Counted from the stretch's first letter, positions 25,952 to 33,951 are shown. The stretch: 64,000 nt of DNA from Caballeronia sp. SBC1 (GCF_011493005.1 NZ_CP049160.1:186001-250000); one strand, 5' to 3'. Made by a program: numbers and translations. The notes: generated from the letters alone by a model not told the origin.

Positions 25952-26422
25952 ATGGCAACGTCGAAGAAACGAAAGAAGGAAAAACCGATGCCCGCGATGT
26001 CGAGGCACCTGAAAGCTTTGTTCTTGCCGATGGATCAGTCTTCCGTCAATCAGATTAGTCTTCAGTTTCGGCTGGCGCTCGAAACGATCCGACATGGGGC
26101 CGGGAATCGTGCGTCGGCCCATTGCCTGGCTCAAGTGACACTACTAACTGGATTTCTAACGCAAGCGGGACACGGCCTGCTTGAAACCAAATTTCTCGAT
26201 AGCGTCGAGCGTCAAGTTTCAGATCTACTCGATCATGGTCGCGATTCGGGTGAGTGGCTTTTTCCGCAACCTCTGGTCGAAGCACTTACGGTTATCGTGA
26301 ACGAGCACGACCGACAACTGCGGGAAACCCGTCTGCAAGCAATTGTTGAAGCGAGCCGCCGATTAGATAAGCTCATACGAAGCAGTCCAGCAAAGCAGCG
26401 CCTTGCCGGCTTTGATTCATAG
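25952..26422 (+). CDS. Hypothetical protein with Lys-rich N-terminus
   Basis: A 156-residue protein starts at the ATG at 25952; a TTG at 25940 would add four residues. The N-terminus is highly basic (MATSKKRKKEKPMP), followed by a predicted all-helical domain (LQFRLALETIRHGAGNRAS; VEALTVIVNEHDRQLRETR). No transmembrane segment or known family was found. The basic tail suggests nucleic-acid binding. It overlaps the next frame by 20 bp, consistent with coupling if the latter starts at its TTG. Confidence 0.6.
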   Translation: MATSKKRKKEKPMPAMSRHLKALFLPMDQSSVNQISLQFRLALETIRHGAGNRASAHCLAQVTLLTGFLTQAGHGLLETKFLDSVERQVSDLLDHGRDSGEWLFPQPLVEALTVIVNEHDRQLRETRLQAIVEASRRLDKLIRSSPAKQRLAGFDS

Positions 26423-26837
26423 GGATAACCTTCGTCATTCAGAAGGTCCGGACCGACTTCGCTGCAGCGAGTATGAGCGCAGGGTTCTCTCACCAGACAA
26501 TTTTGCTCGCTTCAATGACGGTGTTATCCAGGCGGCAATATTGAGGGCAAGTAGCGGTGACGAGCTGATCTACGTGGCCACGCACACCGAGAGCTTTAGC
26601 AATCAGTTGTGCGACTTGTTGCTCAAGATTATCGAAGGAGCGAAAGACCAAATGGGCGAGGCGCTCTCGGAGTTTGTCCTTGCATTGGGAATGAGCCGTA
26701 TCCGGCTTGATGCGGATGACAAACGAAGGGGCCTCGAGAAAATTGAGGCGTGTCGGGACCAGTTGCCAACTATCGTTGTTTGCATTGCGCAAGCCATTGA
26801 GAATGGAGTTGTTGGTTCACCGCGTTGGGAACCGTGA
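26403..26837 (+). CDS. Hypothetical helical protein, start uncertain
   Basis: A 144-residue frame opens with TTG at 26403. From residue ~24 it has natural protein composition with helical blocks (GVIQAAILRASSGDELIYVA; LSEFVLALGMSRIRLDADD). It resembles the C-terminal helical part of larger proteins more than a complete domain, so it may be a fragment or start elsewhere. No motif was recognised. It lies directly behind the Lys-rich protein gene. Confidence 0.5.
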   Translation: MPALIHRDNLRHSEGPDRLRCSEYERRVLSPDNFARFNDGVIQAAILRASSGDELIYVATHTESFSNQLCDLLLKIIEGAKDQMGEALSEFVLALGMSRIRLDADDKRRGLEKIEACRDQLPTIVVCIAQAIENGVVGSPRWEP

Positions 26838-27186
26838 CCAGGCAGAAGGGCCAAAATCGCATCGTAGCGAGTGACAGATTTACCGTCGCAACGGTGGCGG
26901 AATTTGTGAGGTCTACGCGGGTCGGGGGTCGAACGCAAGCTGCTAGGAAAGATCGCGAAGACGGCGTGCGACGCGCTGCACATGGCGACCGATAAGATAG
27001 CCGCGAATCCGCGGGGCCCCCTAGACAGGCTTGCTTCGCCCACCTCGGTCGTTTAATATCTTCGGTGGCGTCTGGGCCGAACCTGTTCCCGGGTTAAAGC
27101 AGACAAAGCTTCCATGTAATCGAGCGGACTCCATTCCGGATCGATGTGTAATCGGGAACCGTCGATCGAATAGCCTGGAGTGCCGT
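26838..27186 (+). other. 350-bp gap without a supported gene
   Basis: No open frame here has a credible start and composition. The last 70 bp hold the GGAG ribosome binding site of the following gene and a moderately AT-rich stretch that could contain its promoter. No inverted repeat with a T-run was found. Confidence 0.4.
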
Positions 27187-27858
27187 ATGACTGCCCCTCT
27201 TCTTAGTGCGCCGTCACTTGATGCGCTGAAACGCGCCCTTGTCGACGGATTTCCCCGAGTTAAATCGTCCCACCTGTCTGAAGCACTGGCCTTCGGGCTA
27301 GGATTTCGGACCCACGCCTCGCTCAAGAGCGCGCTGGATCAGCCGGAGGCTGAACGGCCCCCGATGTCGCTGGACCTTGAACAGCTACGCGAGCGCTTGT
27401 ACCAGCTCGGTTATCGCGACGACGAGGCATTCCATATCGCACGGACATCGGTGGAGAAACAGTTTCCGGGATGGCTTCGCGCAGATGCGTTAGATGAGAA
27501 GCGAGGCGCCTTGACAGTCGGATTCGATCCATTGAATCTGGAGACCGCGGTCAACGCCGTGATGAAGTCGGCCGCGGAGAAAGAACAGGACATCACGTTC
27601 TCAATGGACACCGCGAAGCGCGTTGATTTGCGCGATCGTGATCAGGTACGCACACATCTGATGGATCAGATCCGCCAGCGCTACGAGCAGGCCAAAAAGC
27701 GTCCGGGCGGGGTACGAATCGCCTACATTGAGCGCGTCGTCTTCTCTCCCGTCGGTTTCGTCTTCGAGAAGCACATCGGCGAAATGCATCCGCCGCCGAT
27801 AGCCGCGGAGACCGGCGGCCCCATCGCCCATCTCGCCTATTTCTGGTCGGTGTTGTGA
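27187..27858 (+). CDS. Hypothetical protein with LGFRTHASL-type helical motif
   Basis: This 223-residue protein starts at the ATG at 27187, with GGAG seven bases upstream; the frame is open further upstream but that part has poor composition. The N-terminal block SSHLSEALAFGLGFRTHASL resembles a short helical module seen at the ends of various hypothetical plasmid proteins. The middle is acidic and basic in alternation, and the C-terminal segment (RIAYIERVVFSPVGFVFEKH) is beta-like. It has no signal peptide or membrane segment. Function unknown. Confidence 0.6.
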   Translation: MTAPLLSAPSLDALKRALVDGFPRVKSSHLSEALAFGLGFRTHASLKSALDQPEAERPPMSLDLEQLRERLYQLGYRDDEAFHIARTSVEKQFPGWLRADALDEKRGALTVGFDPLNLETAVNAVMKSAAEKEQDITFSMDTAKRVDLRDRDQVRTHLMDQIRQRYEQAKKRPGGVRIAYIERVVFSPVGFVFEKHIGEMHPPPIAAETGGPIAHLAYFWSVL

Positions 27859-27964
27859 CGCGCCGCTCAGGTACTTTATCGCCCCTCTCGTCAAACGCCC
27901 CCTAATAGACGCGTGGCGTGCGATTTCGTCCGTTTCTTGGCGACCTCCCTGGTCGCCGCTTTAA

Positions 27965-28615
27965 CTACGGTTGCCGGTCGAGCCATTTGAGCAATTCGCC
28001 CCAGCGTCGGCGCGTTAATCCATTGCTCGAAATGTCGTGTTCGAGGACGATCGAGCTGGAGGCGATTGCACCACGTAGCTGAACGACGTTCTGGATGCCC
28101 ATATTCACCAGTATGGAACGGATACTGACTCTCAATCCCGCGAAGGGTCCGAGCGCCGTCATTTCCCGCGTGAGGCCGGCCCTTGTATGGTCGGCGAGCC
28201 GATCCGCGATCGCGATCCAGGCGGCGGGTGTCGATACCATTTTGTAGAAGAATGGCAGGCTTTGACTCAAGCCCGGCGACAGAAAACTTGGATCCTCGCC
28301 GCTACGTTGCTTAATCAGCGAGCAGACGCTTTTGAACGAAGCAAATGAGCCTGATCGAGGCGATTTCGTTTTGGCGAGTGGGTGTTCGAGGACGTCCAAC
28401 ATCAGGGCGCGGAATACCTGGATGTCGGCGAGTTGCCTGCGTTGAGAGCCTTCGCGCTCATGTCTGTTCTGACTGGCGCGGGACGCTTGAATGCGCTGGA
28501 CGAGCGCATCACGCTCAGCGTCTCGTGTCGCACGTTGTGCCGCTTCGCGTTCTGCCCACGAGCGATAGCGGGGCAGGGTTGGTAACTCATAGGCGTCGGC
28601 ATCAGTATCTGTCAT
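27965..28615 (-). CDS. Hypothetical protein with Arg-rich coiled N-terminus
   Basis: This 216-residue leftward protein starts at the ATG at 28613-28615. The N-terminal 70 residues are a charged helix (SWAEREAAQRATRDAERDAL), and the C-terminal part is a mixed domain ending in RRRWGELLKWLDRQP. The C-terminal region (LVNMGIQNVVQLRGAI; GLTRRRWGELLKW) resembles short helix-hairpin-helix-like segments that bind DNA non-specifically, but this is only a visual impression. It is convergent with the gene ending at 27858. Confidence 0.55.
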   Translation of the reverse strand: MTDTDADAYELPTLPRYRSWAEREAAQRATRDAERDALVQRIQASRASQNRHEREGSQRRQLADIQVFRALMLDVLEHPLAKTKSPRSGSFASFKSVCSLIKQRSGEDPSFLSPGLSQSLPFFYKMVSTPAAWIAIADRLADHTRAGLTREMTALGPFAGLRVSIRSILVNMGIQNVVQLRGAIASSSIVLEHDISSNGLTRRRWGELLKWLDRQP

Positions 28616-28701
28616 CTGTTGTTGGGATTAGCGCGCGGCTTATACCGATTCGCATAGGACTGAGGCCTAACGCTATCGCGATGCGCAATTCCGATTGGCG
28701 A

Positions 28702-28896
28702 CTAGAGCAAGTCGAGTTGCTCGATATCGCGGGTCGAGTCCATCGTGCTGACCATCGTCGAGGCACCTGCGGGTGCTGAGTTGCTTGCCTGAGCTGGAAC
28801 GGGCCTAAAGTCGCCGGTCGCAATACCGTTCCATTCCGGGGAAAGCACGACGGCGGCGAACGCAACGCCCGGACTTATTTGAATCATGCGCGTCAT
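28702..28896 (-). CDS. Small hypothetical protein (tentative)
   Basis: A 64-residue leftward frame starts at the ATG at 28896 (or the ATG at 28887). It begins with a hydrophobic stretch (ISPGVAFAAVVLSPEWNG) and continues with low-complexity Ala/Ser/Thr sequence. It could be a small exported or surface peptide, or chance. It would precede the 216-residue gene on the same strand. No homologue is recognised and no strong ribosome binding site is present. Confidence 0.3.
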   Translation of the reverse strand: MTRMIQISPGVAFAAVVLSPEWNGIATGDFRPVPAQASNSAPAGASTMVSTMDSTRDIEQLDLL

Positions 28897-29234
28897 AGTG
28901 TATGCCGTTAGCAGAAAGGTAAGACTGCTGTTATCTCAGCGACCAGCATAAAGGCCAAGCATAGCGCGCGAAGTGTCGAGCGTCGAGAATGCCGACGCAA
29001 GGCACGATGTCAGGCCGGTTCCGTTACCCGTCAGATACATCGGGAGGGGATCGGTCTCGGCGCCTGGCGCACCAAAACTAGCCAGAGCCATCTCGGCGGC
29101 GCACTGTGCGCCATCCGCTCCGCGAGCGTGGCAGGCAATCGTGCTCGCCTGTTGAGCTAAAGAATTCCAGTCGGCGTGCCGATATACCGACGAGCGTTAC
29201 TCGGGTTTTTTGTTGACGAAATGAGGAAAATGAA
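28897..29234 (+). other. Gap before membrane protein gene
   Basis: No supported gene is present in this 338-bp gap. The last 40 bp are AT-rich with a T6 run (GGGTTTTTTGTTGACG) and end in the GAGGAAAATGAA ribosome binding region of the next gene; TTGACG at about 29212 could be part of a -35 element, but it lies too close to the start to be certain. Confidence 0.35.
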
Positions 29235-29948
29235 ATGGCACTAGGGACGTCGTACGCGCAGGACTGCCTTCGGTCAGTTGGATTGGCGTTGGCATCGCTC
29301 GCTGCGCATATTTTGAAGATTGGGTACGACCTGACAGGACCTGTCGCAAACTGGTTTTTCTCGACGCGGCTGCAGCGCGCCATGTTCATCCTTCTCGCGC
29401 GCTACAACGCGCCGGTGGTCGTCCTGTGCGCTGCGTCGGCTGTCGCCGTTGCTTTCTATCTGCATCCAACAAGCGGATTCGTAATTGTCCTTGTTGGCCT
29501 TCTGCCAATTGCGATTTGGAGCATGTACACGCGGCTGCGTCGAGGCGCGTCGATGCTGATTTCGTCCGTGTATGGGCGCGAGCTGCGCGTGCACCTTCCT
29601 GCCACGCACCTGGAGATCAGCGATCGCGCCTCGTTCCGCGACCAGGCCAAACTCGTACTTTCTATCGCGAGAAGCTGTCGCGCAAAATCGGTGACTTTCA
29701 ATTCCCCGCTCCTGGTATCAGCGTCAACCAGCGAGCTGCTGGCGCGTGCCATCACGCGAGCTGCCGCGATTCTGCACACCGAGATAGCGGTCGAGGTCGA
29801 GTCGGAAAAAGAGTTGAGCGCGGTGGACCAAAGCATGTTCGCGGGGCACCAGCGCCGCTATAAGAAGCTGCGCGATGGCCGCCTGGCTGTTGGGCCGAAC
29901 GGGCGATTCCTGAGTCGCAAGATAATGGTGCAGATGGGTCGGGTTTGA
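29235..29948 (+). CDS. Membrane protein of unknown function
   Basis: This 237-residue protein starts at the ATG at 29235 behind a GAGG ribosome binding site. Two adjacent hydrophobic segments lie at about 60-78 (VVVLCAASAVAVAFYL) and 82-97 (FVIVLVGLLPIAIWSM), and a weaker hydrophobic helix is at 14-30. The C-terminal ~140 residues are soluble, with alpha/beta alternation and a basic end. It is probably an inner-membrane protein with a cytoplasmic domain. It stands alone and is followed by a hairpin terminator. No family was recognised. Confidence 0.6.
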   Translation: MALGTSYAQDCLRSVGLALASLAAHILKIGYDLTGPVANWFFSTRLQRAMFILLARYNAPVVVLCAASAVAVAFYLHPTSGFVIVLVGLLPIAIWSMYTRLRRGASMLISSVYGRELRVHLPATHLEISDRASFRDQAKLVLSIARSCRAKSVTFNSPLLVSASTSELLARAITRAAAILHTEIAVEVESEKELSAVDQSMFAGHQRRYKKLRDGRLAVGPNGRFLSRKIMVQMGRV

Positions 29949-29978
29949 CGCAATAACGAAGTGACGTGTGACGTAATG

Positions 29979-30013
29979 CCCCTGATAGTCCACGAGTTTC
30001 AGGGGCGTTTTCA
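29979..30013 (+). terminator. Rho-independent terminator candidate
   Basis: GCCCCTGA (29979-29986) pairs perfectly with TCAGGGGC (29999-30006), with a 12-base loop and GTTTTC after the stem. It lies 30 bp behind the membrane protein stop. The T-run is short, so termination may be partial. Confidence 0.55.
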
Positions 30014-30274
30014 TTTGTGGCGGTCTTTTCCGTCTCGTCGAAAAGCGCGTGCCCGACGCGCTATGTGCCTCATTCGCGTTCCGAAACAAACCACTGGCAC
30101 AGAAATGCGGCCCGTCTGGTTGGCGCAGGGCGTCCCGCAGGTTTCCGACCATTGCCTGCCAACAATGCAGCAGTGCACTGCTGCTATCGTATGAAAAAGA
30201 CCAAATCCTGAAGGTACCCGTAATAGCGATCCGATCTATAACCGAGTTGCACGGAGGCCGCATCGGAAGCGTGC
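30014..30274 (+). other. Gap without a supported gene
   Basis: This stretch lies between the terminator and the convergent 92-residue gene. Open frames here lack ribosome binding sites, and no repeat or promoter stands out. Confidence 0.35.
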
Positions 30275-30553
30275 CTATGCGCCAGCCTTGAGCCAATGAA
30301 GCAACTCTGGGCGCAACGAATACCGCGGTTCCGCGAACCAGACAGCGAAGTTAGCTTCCCACTGATCGAGCCGATAATCGGTTAGGTCGAATTCTTCGTC
30401 GAGCGCGTCTTGGCCGTCTTCGTGAAGGAACACATAGCGCACTCGCTCGCCGTCCCAGTAGGCAGCCGCGAAGTCAGTCAGATCTGCAGTTGTACCGCGC
30501 GGCTGGTCACGCAGCAACATGGCGACGTGTGCCTCGAATTCTTCGTGCGTCAT
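30275..30553 (-). CDS. Small acidic hypothetical protein
   Basis: This 92-residue protein starts at the ATG at 30551-30553, with AAGGAG seven bases upstream. It is acidic, with a DFAAAYWDGERVRYVFLHEDG block and Trp/Tyr-rich end (WFAEPRYSLRPELLHWL), giving the look of a small globular domain. It follows the split NinX-like gene on the same strand, 66 bp downstream of the latter's distal stop. Unknown function, but start, RBS and composition all support a real gene. Confidence 0.62.
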   Translation of the reverse strand: MTHEEFEAHVAMLLRDQPRGTTADLTDFAAAYWDGERVRYVFLHEDGQDALDEEFDLTDYRLDQWEANFAVWFAEPRYSLRPELLHWLKAGA

Positions 30554-30619
30554 GCTTATCTCCTTGCCGCGCGCGGCGGCGAATCAACCAATCTTCTTGC
30601 CACAAAGCCTGCTGCGAAT

Positions 30620-31008
30620 CTATTCATACGGCTCATAGCGCGATGTTCCGTCATCCCAGAGCAGTTGATATTCAACTTCTGGCCCAAAGATCGATGCGAT
30701 GTAGCAGATCATGGCCGCGTCGAGGTGGGTATCGCCATGGAACTCGCGGTGGTCTACGAAGATCGAAACTGGCTCGGCATACGGCCGGCGCGCAAAAAAA
30801 CAATCCCGCGCCCCGGATCATCGATCTCATCGATGACGATCTGCGCGCGCTCGATGATTGGCTCCGCCAGTTCAGGATCCAGCGTGTATCGCGGCCAGTG
30901 GGAAATGCTGGCGATATCGGCTGCGGACGCGTGCGGATTTAGACGGAGCAGTTCCGCTCGTTCGACCCAGCAGTCGAGGGTTGCGTCCGGAAGGTCTGTC
31001 GGGTCCAT
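30620..31008 (-). pseudogene. NinX-like (DUF2591) gene split by a -1 shift at a T7 run
   Basis: The frame starting at the ATG at 31008 (GGAG upstream) encodes LDCWVERAELL and EPIIERAQI, as in phage NinX/DUF2591 proteins, then stops at 30754. The family's C-terminal signature (pattern TPLIAAMRCYVASKFG) is found in the -1 frame, as THLDAAMICYIASIFG, running to a TAG at 30620. The two frames join without loss at a run of seven T (30794-30800 on the plus strand, read as GTT TTT TTG). The gene is either a pseudogene, affected by a sequencing error, or expressed by slippage. A joined product would have about 129 residues. Confidence 0.6.
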
Positions 31009-31065
31009 GATGTCTCTCCGAAAAACGGCCTAACTCAGCGCTATCATTAAGGCAGGAGGTGGCCC

Positions 31066-31740
31066 ATGTGCGCAAACTACGATCCATCTAAAGAAATCGA
31101 TTTCGAGGCATTCAGCGAATTTCCGCGTCCGACCTTTGATTATCCACCTGAGACGTGGAAAGACTACGCGGCGCCCATCCTGCGCATGGACGGCGGTAAG
31201 CGGCTGACAGATCCTGCCACCTTCGGCATTTTGCCGCGCAAGCACATTCCCAAGGGTGTGAAGCTTTTCGACACGATGAATGCACGCGTTGAGTCGATCG
31301 GGGAGAAGCGCAGCTTCAGCGGAGCATGGAAGAATCTCCAGCTCTGCCTGATCCCGTGTCGCAGTTTTTACGAGCCGAACTACGAGACCGGATCGCCGGT
31401 GCGCTGGCGGATTGGCTTGGGCTCTGGCCAGCCACTCGCTCTCGCCGGCCTGTGGCGCGCTTGGAACGATCCAGACGGCCCTTCGTTGTCGTTTTCGATG
31501 CTTACCGTCAATGCCGAGAACCATGCGCTCATGCGGCGCTTTCATAAGCCGGGGGCCGAGAACCGATCGGTGATCATCTTGCGGCCTGAGCAATACCAAG
31601 ACTGGCTTGGCTGCCGCACAACGGACGAGGCGCGTTCGTTCCTAAACCTGTTTCCCGCTAACGAGATGGCCGCCGCGCCGGCGCCGATTCCACCGCGGCG
31701 CTCGAAACCGAAGTCTGAGGTTAACGAATCGCTCCTGTAG
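31066..31740 (+). CDS. SRAP-domain protein (YedK/HMCES family)
   Basis: This 224-residue protein has the catalytic Cys at position 2 (MCANYD), which becomes exposed after Met removal and forms a thiazolidine link with abasic sites in single-stranded DNA. Family blocks follow: NARVES (about 71-76), CLIPCRSFYEPN (about 93-104, with the conserved Glu) and MLTVNAENHALMRRFH (about 144-159, with the conserved His). The tail after residue 210 is Pro/Lys-rich. The ribosome binding site is AGGAGG. Plasmids often carry SRAP genes, presumably to protect single-stranded transfer or replication intermediates. It is divergent from the NinX-like gene. Confidence 0.85.
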   Translation: MCANYDPSKEIDFEAFSEFPRPTFDYPPETWKDYAAPILRMDGGKRLTDPATFGILPRKHIPKGVKLFDTMNARVESIGEKRSFSGAWKNLQLCLIPCRSFYEPNYETGSPVRWRIGLGSGQPLALAGLWRAWNDPDGPSLSFSMLTVNAENHALMRRFHKPGAENRSVIILRPEQYQDWLGCRTTDEARSFLNLFPANEMAAAPAPIPPRRSKPKSEVNESLL

Positions 31741-31768
31741 AGCTACGGTTGTGCGGCACATCCTTGGT

Positions 31769-32080
31769 TCACCAACGCTTACCGGCATATTGACCGTCCG
31801 TCGGCAATTTGATCATGATGCCACCTTGTGATCCGAGTCGGACGTGCTCGTCCTGTAGGCGAGCTAATAGCGACTTCGCAGCACCAACAATTTTCCCCTG
31901 GTTATTTGCTCCCAGGCCGTAATGAATTTCCAGGGCCTCAGCGTGCGCTCTGTCTATGACGCGCCGGTAGCGCACCACCTCTAGGATTAGCCGACGAAGG
32001 GCTGGATCGCGGCAAATCCGCCATAGATCACGCAGGTCTCCATTGGAGACGGGCTCGAAATCCTCGATTTTGAGCGACAT
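31769..32080 (-). CDS. Hypothetical protein under a LexA-type operator
   Basis: This 103-residue protein starts at the ATG at 32078-32080. It is helical and basic (DPALRRLILEVVRYRRVIDR; IVGAAKSLLARLQDEHVRLG), with a beta-like end (GSQGGIMIKLP). The middle resembles a winged-helix arrangement with a possible recognition helix and wing, but no family was identified. A perfect CTGT-N8-ACAG LexA site overlaps a TATACT -10-like hexamer 18 bp upstream, so the gene is probably SOS-induced. It converges on the SRAP gene, which also deals with DNA damage. Confidence 0.65.
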   Translation of the reverse strand: MSLKIEDFEPVSNGDLRDLWRICRDPALRRLILEVVRYRRVIDRAHAEALEIHYGLGANNQGKIVGAAKSLLARLQDEHVRLGSQGGIMIKLPTDGQYAGKRW

Positions 32081-32098
32081 GATTCTGCATCACAAAAG

Positions 32099-32114
32099 CT
32101 GTATGAATATACAG
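32099..32114 (-). promoter_or_regulatory. LexA box (CTGT-N8-ACAG)
   Basis: CTGTATGAATATACAG matches the gamma/beta-proteobacterial LexA consensus in both conserved half-sites and has an AT-rich centre. On the minus strand TATACT (32113-32118) overlaps one edge and could be the -10 box of the gene starting at 32080. The arrangement is typical for direct LexA repression. Confidence 0.75.
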
Positions 32115-32260
32115 TATAGGCGATGCTCAGCGTGTCTATCATTGAACTGGCGAAGCGCGAGGCGCAAAGTGTTCTCGGCTTGTTTCGAAGGTCGCGGGTC
32201 TAAGGAAAAGGATGTTGTTGCAGGGATGACTTCAGGATTCGATTTTTTCGCACGATAGCT

Positions 32261-32404
32261 GCGGTGCGCAATCAATGAAATCAAAGACTTAACTTCGCAC
32301 GTGTTGGCGCCTTGGTTCCCGTTTCTTGGGAAGGTCTGATCCTTTCCCAGTAAGGCTTTGCGAGCGGCTGACGTACGTTTTCGTCCGGATACTGAAGACA
32401 CCCC
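32261..32404 (+). repeat. Diverged dispersed repeat, copy B
   Basis: This is the second copy of the repeat at 20027-20173, in direct orientation, with well-conserved ends (GCGCAATCAATGAAATCAAA; AAGGCTTTGCGAGCGGCTGA followed by CGTACG) and a poorly conserved centre. It lies in a non-coding stretch (32115-32518) between the LexA-box gene and a bidirectional terminator; no gene is supported in that stretch. Confidence 0.6.
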
Positions 32405-32440
32405 AAATGGCTTTGTCAGCGCGGTATCGAGGTGTACGAC

Positions 32441-32475
32441 AAAAAAAAGCCACCCCGTGCGTGGGGCGGCTTTTT
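32441..32475 (-). terminator. Strong bidirectional terminator
   Basis: GCCACCCC (32449-32456) pairs with GGGGCGGC (32463-32470), with a 6-base loop and one A-C mismatch. It is flanked by A8 on the left and T5 on the right, so it can act on both strands. On the minus strand it lies 44 bp behind the small membrane peptide gene and ends in T8. Confidence 0.8.
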
Positions 32476-32518
32476 GGTATAGCTTGGCTTAGCAACCCAT
32501 AGGGGCTGCGAGGCGGTT

Positions 32519-32662
32519 TTAGTGCCAGAGCTTCAGGGCGTCGCCGACGATCAAGACGATCGTTGCTATGGACCCGACGGCGCCCGCAATGACTGCGGAC
32601 AGCGACAACATGGCTTCCTTGCCATGCGCGCGAGGGAAAAGGCGATGTGCGATGGTAGTCAT
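32519..32662 (-). CDS. Small single-span membrane peptide
   Basis: This 47-residue peptide starts at the ATG at 32662, with GAGGA seven bases upstream. After a basic N-terminus (HRLFPRAHGKEAM) it has one hydrophobic helix (LSLSAVIAGAVGSIATIVLI), then a short charged tail. The stop of the 151-residue membrane protein gene lies within its ribosome binding region, so the two are coupled. A small membrane effector, holin-like peptide or subunit of the larger protein are all possible; nothing decides between them. Confidence 0.55.
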   Translation of the reverse strand: MTTIAHRLFPRAHGKEAMLSLSAVIAGAVGSIATIVLIVGDALKLWH

Positions 32663-32672
32663 AGTCGGATCC

Positions 32673-33128
32673 TCATTGAGCCCAGAAGTGGACGTAACCA
32701 AATAATGCGGCAGAAAACACAGTGAATATTATAGTATAAAACGCGGTCGGATAGTCCTTGGCGAAAGTCCGCCAGGCAAAGCCGTCCAGCGCGTCAGCCG
32801 TATCCACCGCACCTTTCGTCGCGAAATACCCGCTCGTGTAAACCAGTCCGAGCAACGCAACGAAAACCACTGGCGCCCAGTTGGGCAGTCCGTGCTTTCT
32901 GATGCCGTCGAGCGTATCGGAGACGGCCGCAAAGCACATCAGCAGGCCGACCCATCCAAGCTGCCCGTCCTTGAACAGCATGACGATCCGGCGTCTTCTG
33001 AGCGCGTCCAACCTCTCGGCGTCGTCCCGAATGTTACGCGCGGACACGATTTCCAGCCACATACCCAAAATGGGTGCGATGACTGGAAGCACGAGGTTGA
33101 TGAACAACCACATTACACCTTCAAGCAT
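32673..33128 (-). CDS. Multi-span membrane protein of unknown function
   Basis: A 151-residue protein starts at the ATG at 33126-33128; ATGs further upstream (33176) are possible but give basic, less natural N-termini. Four hydrophobic segments are visible: WLFINLVLPVIAPILGMWL (about 7-25), WVGLLMCFAAVSDTL, PVVFVALLGLVYTSGYF, and FYTIIFTVFSAALFGYV near the C-terminus, with a basic loop RRRRIVML after the first. It is co-transcribed with the 47-residue membrane peptide and followed by a strong terminator. No family was recognised. Confidence 0.6.
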   Translation of the reverse strand: MLEGVMWLFINLVLPVIAPILGMWLEIVSARNIRDDAERLDALRRRRIVMLFKDGQLGWVGLLMCFAAVSDTLDGIRKHGLPNWAPVVFVALLGLVYTSGYFATKGAVDTADALDGFAWRTFAKDYPTAFYTIIFTVFSAALFGYVHFWAQ

Positions 33129-33265
33129 ATCTGTTTTTCTCCGTAGAAGCGCTCCGGTCGCCAGCCTTTCCGCCATACCAGACAGGTTCGTCCAGCGTGC
33201 GTGAGTGCAATCATATACATGGCGTTCGGACATGCGCCGCCACAAAAAACTCAACGCGACTTTTC

Positions 33266-33333
33266 TTTGTCGCGACATTCCTTGTGCTTAGTTCATCGCC
33301 CGGTAGCACGGGCTTACACAAGGAGATTTCTCA
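33266..33333 (+). promoter_or_regulatory. Duplicated promoter-leader with covarying hairpin, copy 1
   Basis: From TTTGTC (33266-33271) to the ribosome binding site AGGAG, this region aligns base by base with 33997-34062. Shared blocks are TTTGTC, ACAT, GCTTAGTTCAT and CTTAC. Between them a stem GCCCG/CGGGC (33298-33302 and 33309-33313) corresponds to GTCCG/CGGAC in copy 2, a compensatory C-G to T-A change. This suggests selection on the hairpin, as RNA leader structure or as palindromic operator. Confidence 0.6.
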
Positions 33334-33951
33334 ATGAGCAGCGAAACGAACATTCGGGCGAGCGGGGTAGCGATTGTAATAGCAGGTTCGGTCGACGGAG
33401 GGTTGAACTCAGACGTAGTGCTTTCGTCCCAGGCGCTGCGCGACCGATACCCTAGAAAGGGCAGCATGCCAGCGCAGTTCGTCGAGAAGCTGTACGAGCT
33501 GCGTGAAATGGAAGTAAGGCACTTGGCACTGTTACCCGAGATCTCGCCAGCGCATCTCCATGGTCTGGATTGGGGCGCCCGCGCCCTTGTCGCAGATCTG
33601 CTCTTCACGCGTTGCAACGCCGATGCACAGCGCGCGCTGTCAGATGATTCGCACCATTTCGTGCGCAGCACCGCTGCCCTGGTTGCCAGGAGAGCGGCGG
33701 ACGCTGCACCTCATCCATCAAAAGCCACCGCATCACGAGTCGATGCGATCGATCGCCGGGAAGCAATCGCGCAGGAGCTCGCCGCGGCAGGGTGTCGCAT
33801 GGAATACGACCCGGGCGCAATGCCTGGCGAGGGACATTTGCTGATTCGCGTCGCGGATGGTGAGATGGTCGACGAGCCAGATGATCCGATCGCACAACTT
33901 GCGAAGGAATGGTCCGATCTTACCGATGCAGCCGAGAGTGACGAAACCTAG
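33334..33951 (+). CDS. Hypothetical protein, first gene with shared leader
   Basis: This 205-residue protein starts at the ATG at 33334 with a strong AAGGAG site. The middle is helical (GSMPAQFVEKLYELREMEVR) and the C-terminal third is strongly acidic (DEPDDPIAQLAKEWSDLTDA). No signal peptide or transmembrane segment is present. No family was recognised. The gene has its own leader and a strong terminator, so it is a monocistronic unit. The next gene repeats this arrangement although its product is unrelated. Confidence 0.62.
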   Translation: MSSETNIRASGVAIVIAGSVDGGLNSDVVLSSQALRDRYPRKGSMPAQFVEKLYELREMEVRHLALLPEISPAHLHGLDWGARALVADLLFTRCNADAQRALSDDSHHFVRSTAALVARRAADAAPHPSKATASRVDAIDRREAIAQELAAAGCRMEYDPGAMPGEGHLLIRVADGEMVDEPDDPIAQLAKEWSDLTDAAESDET

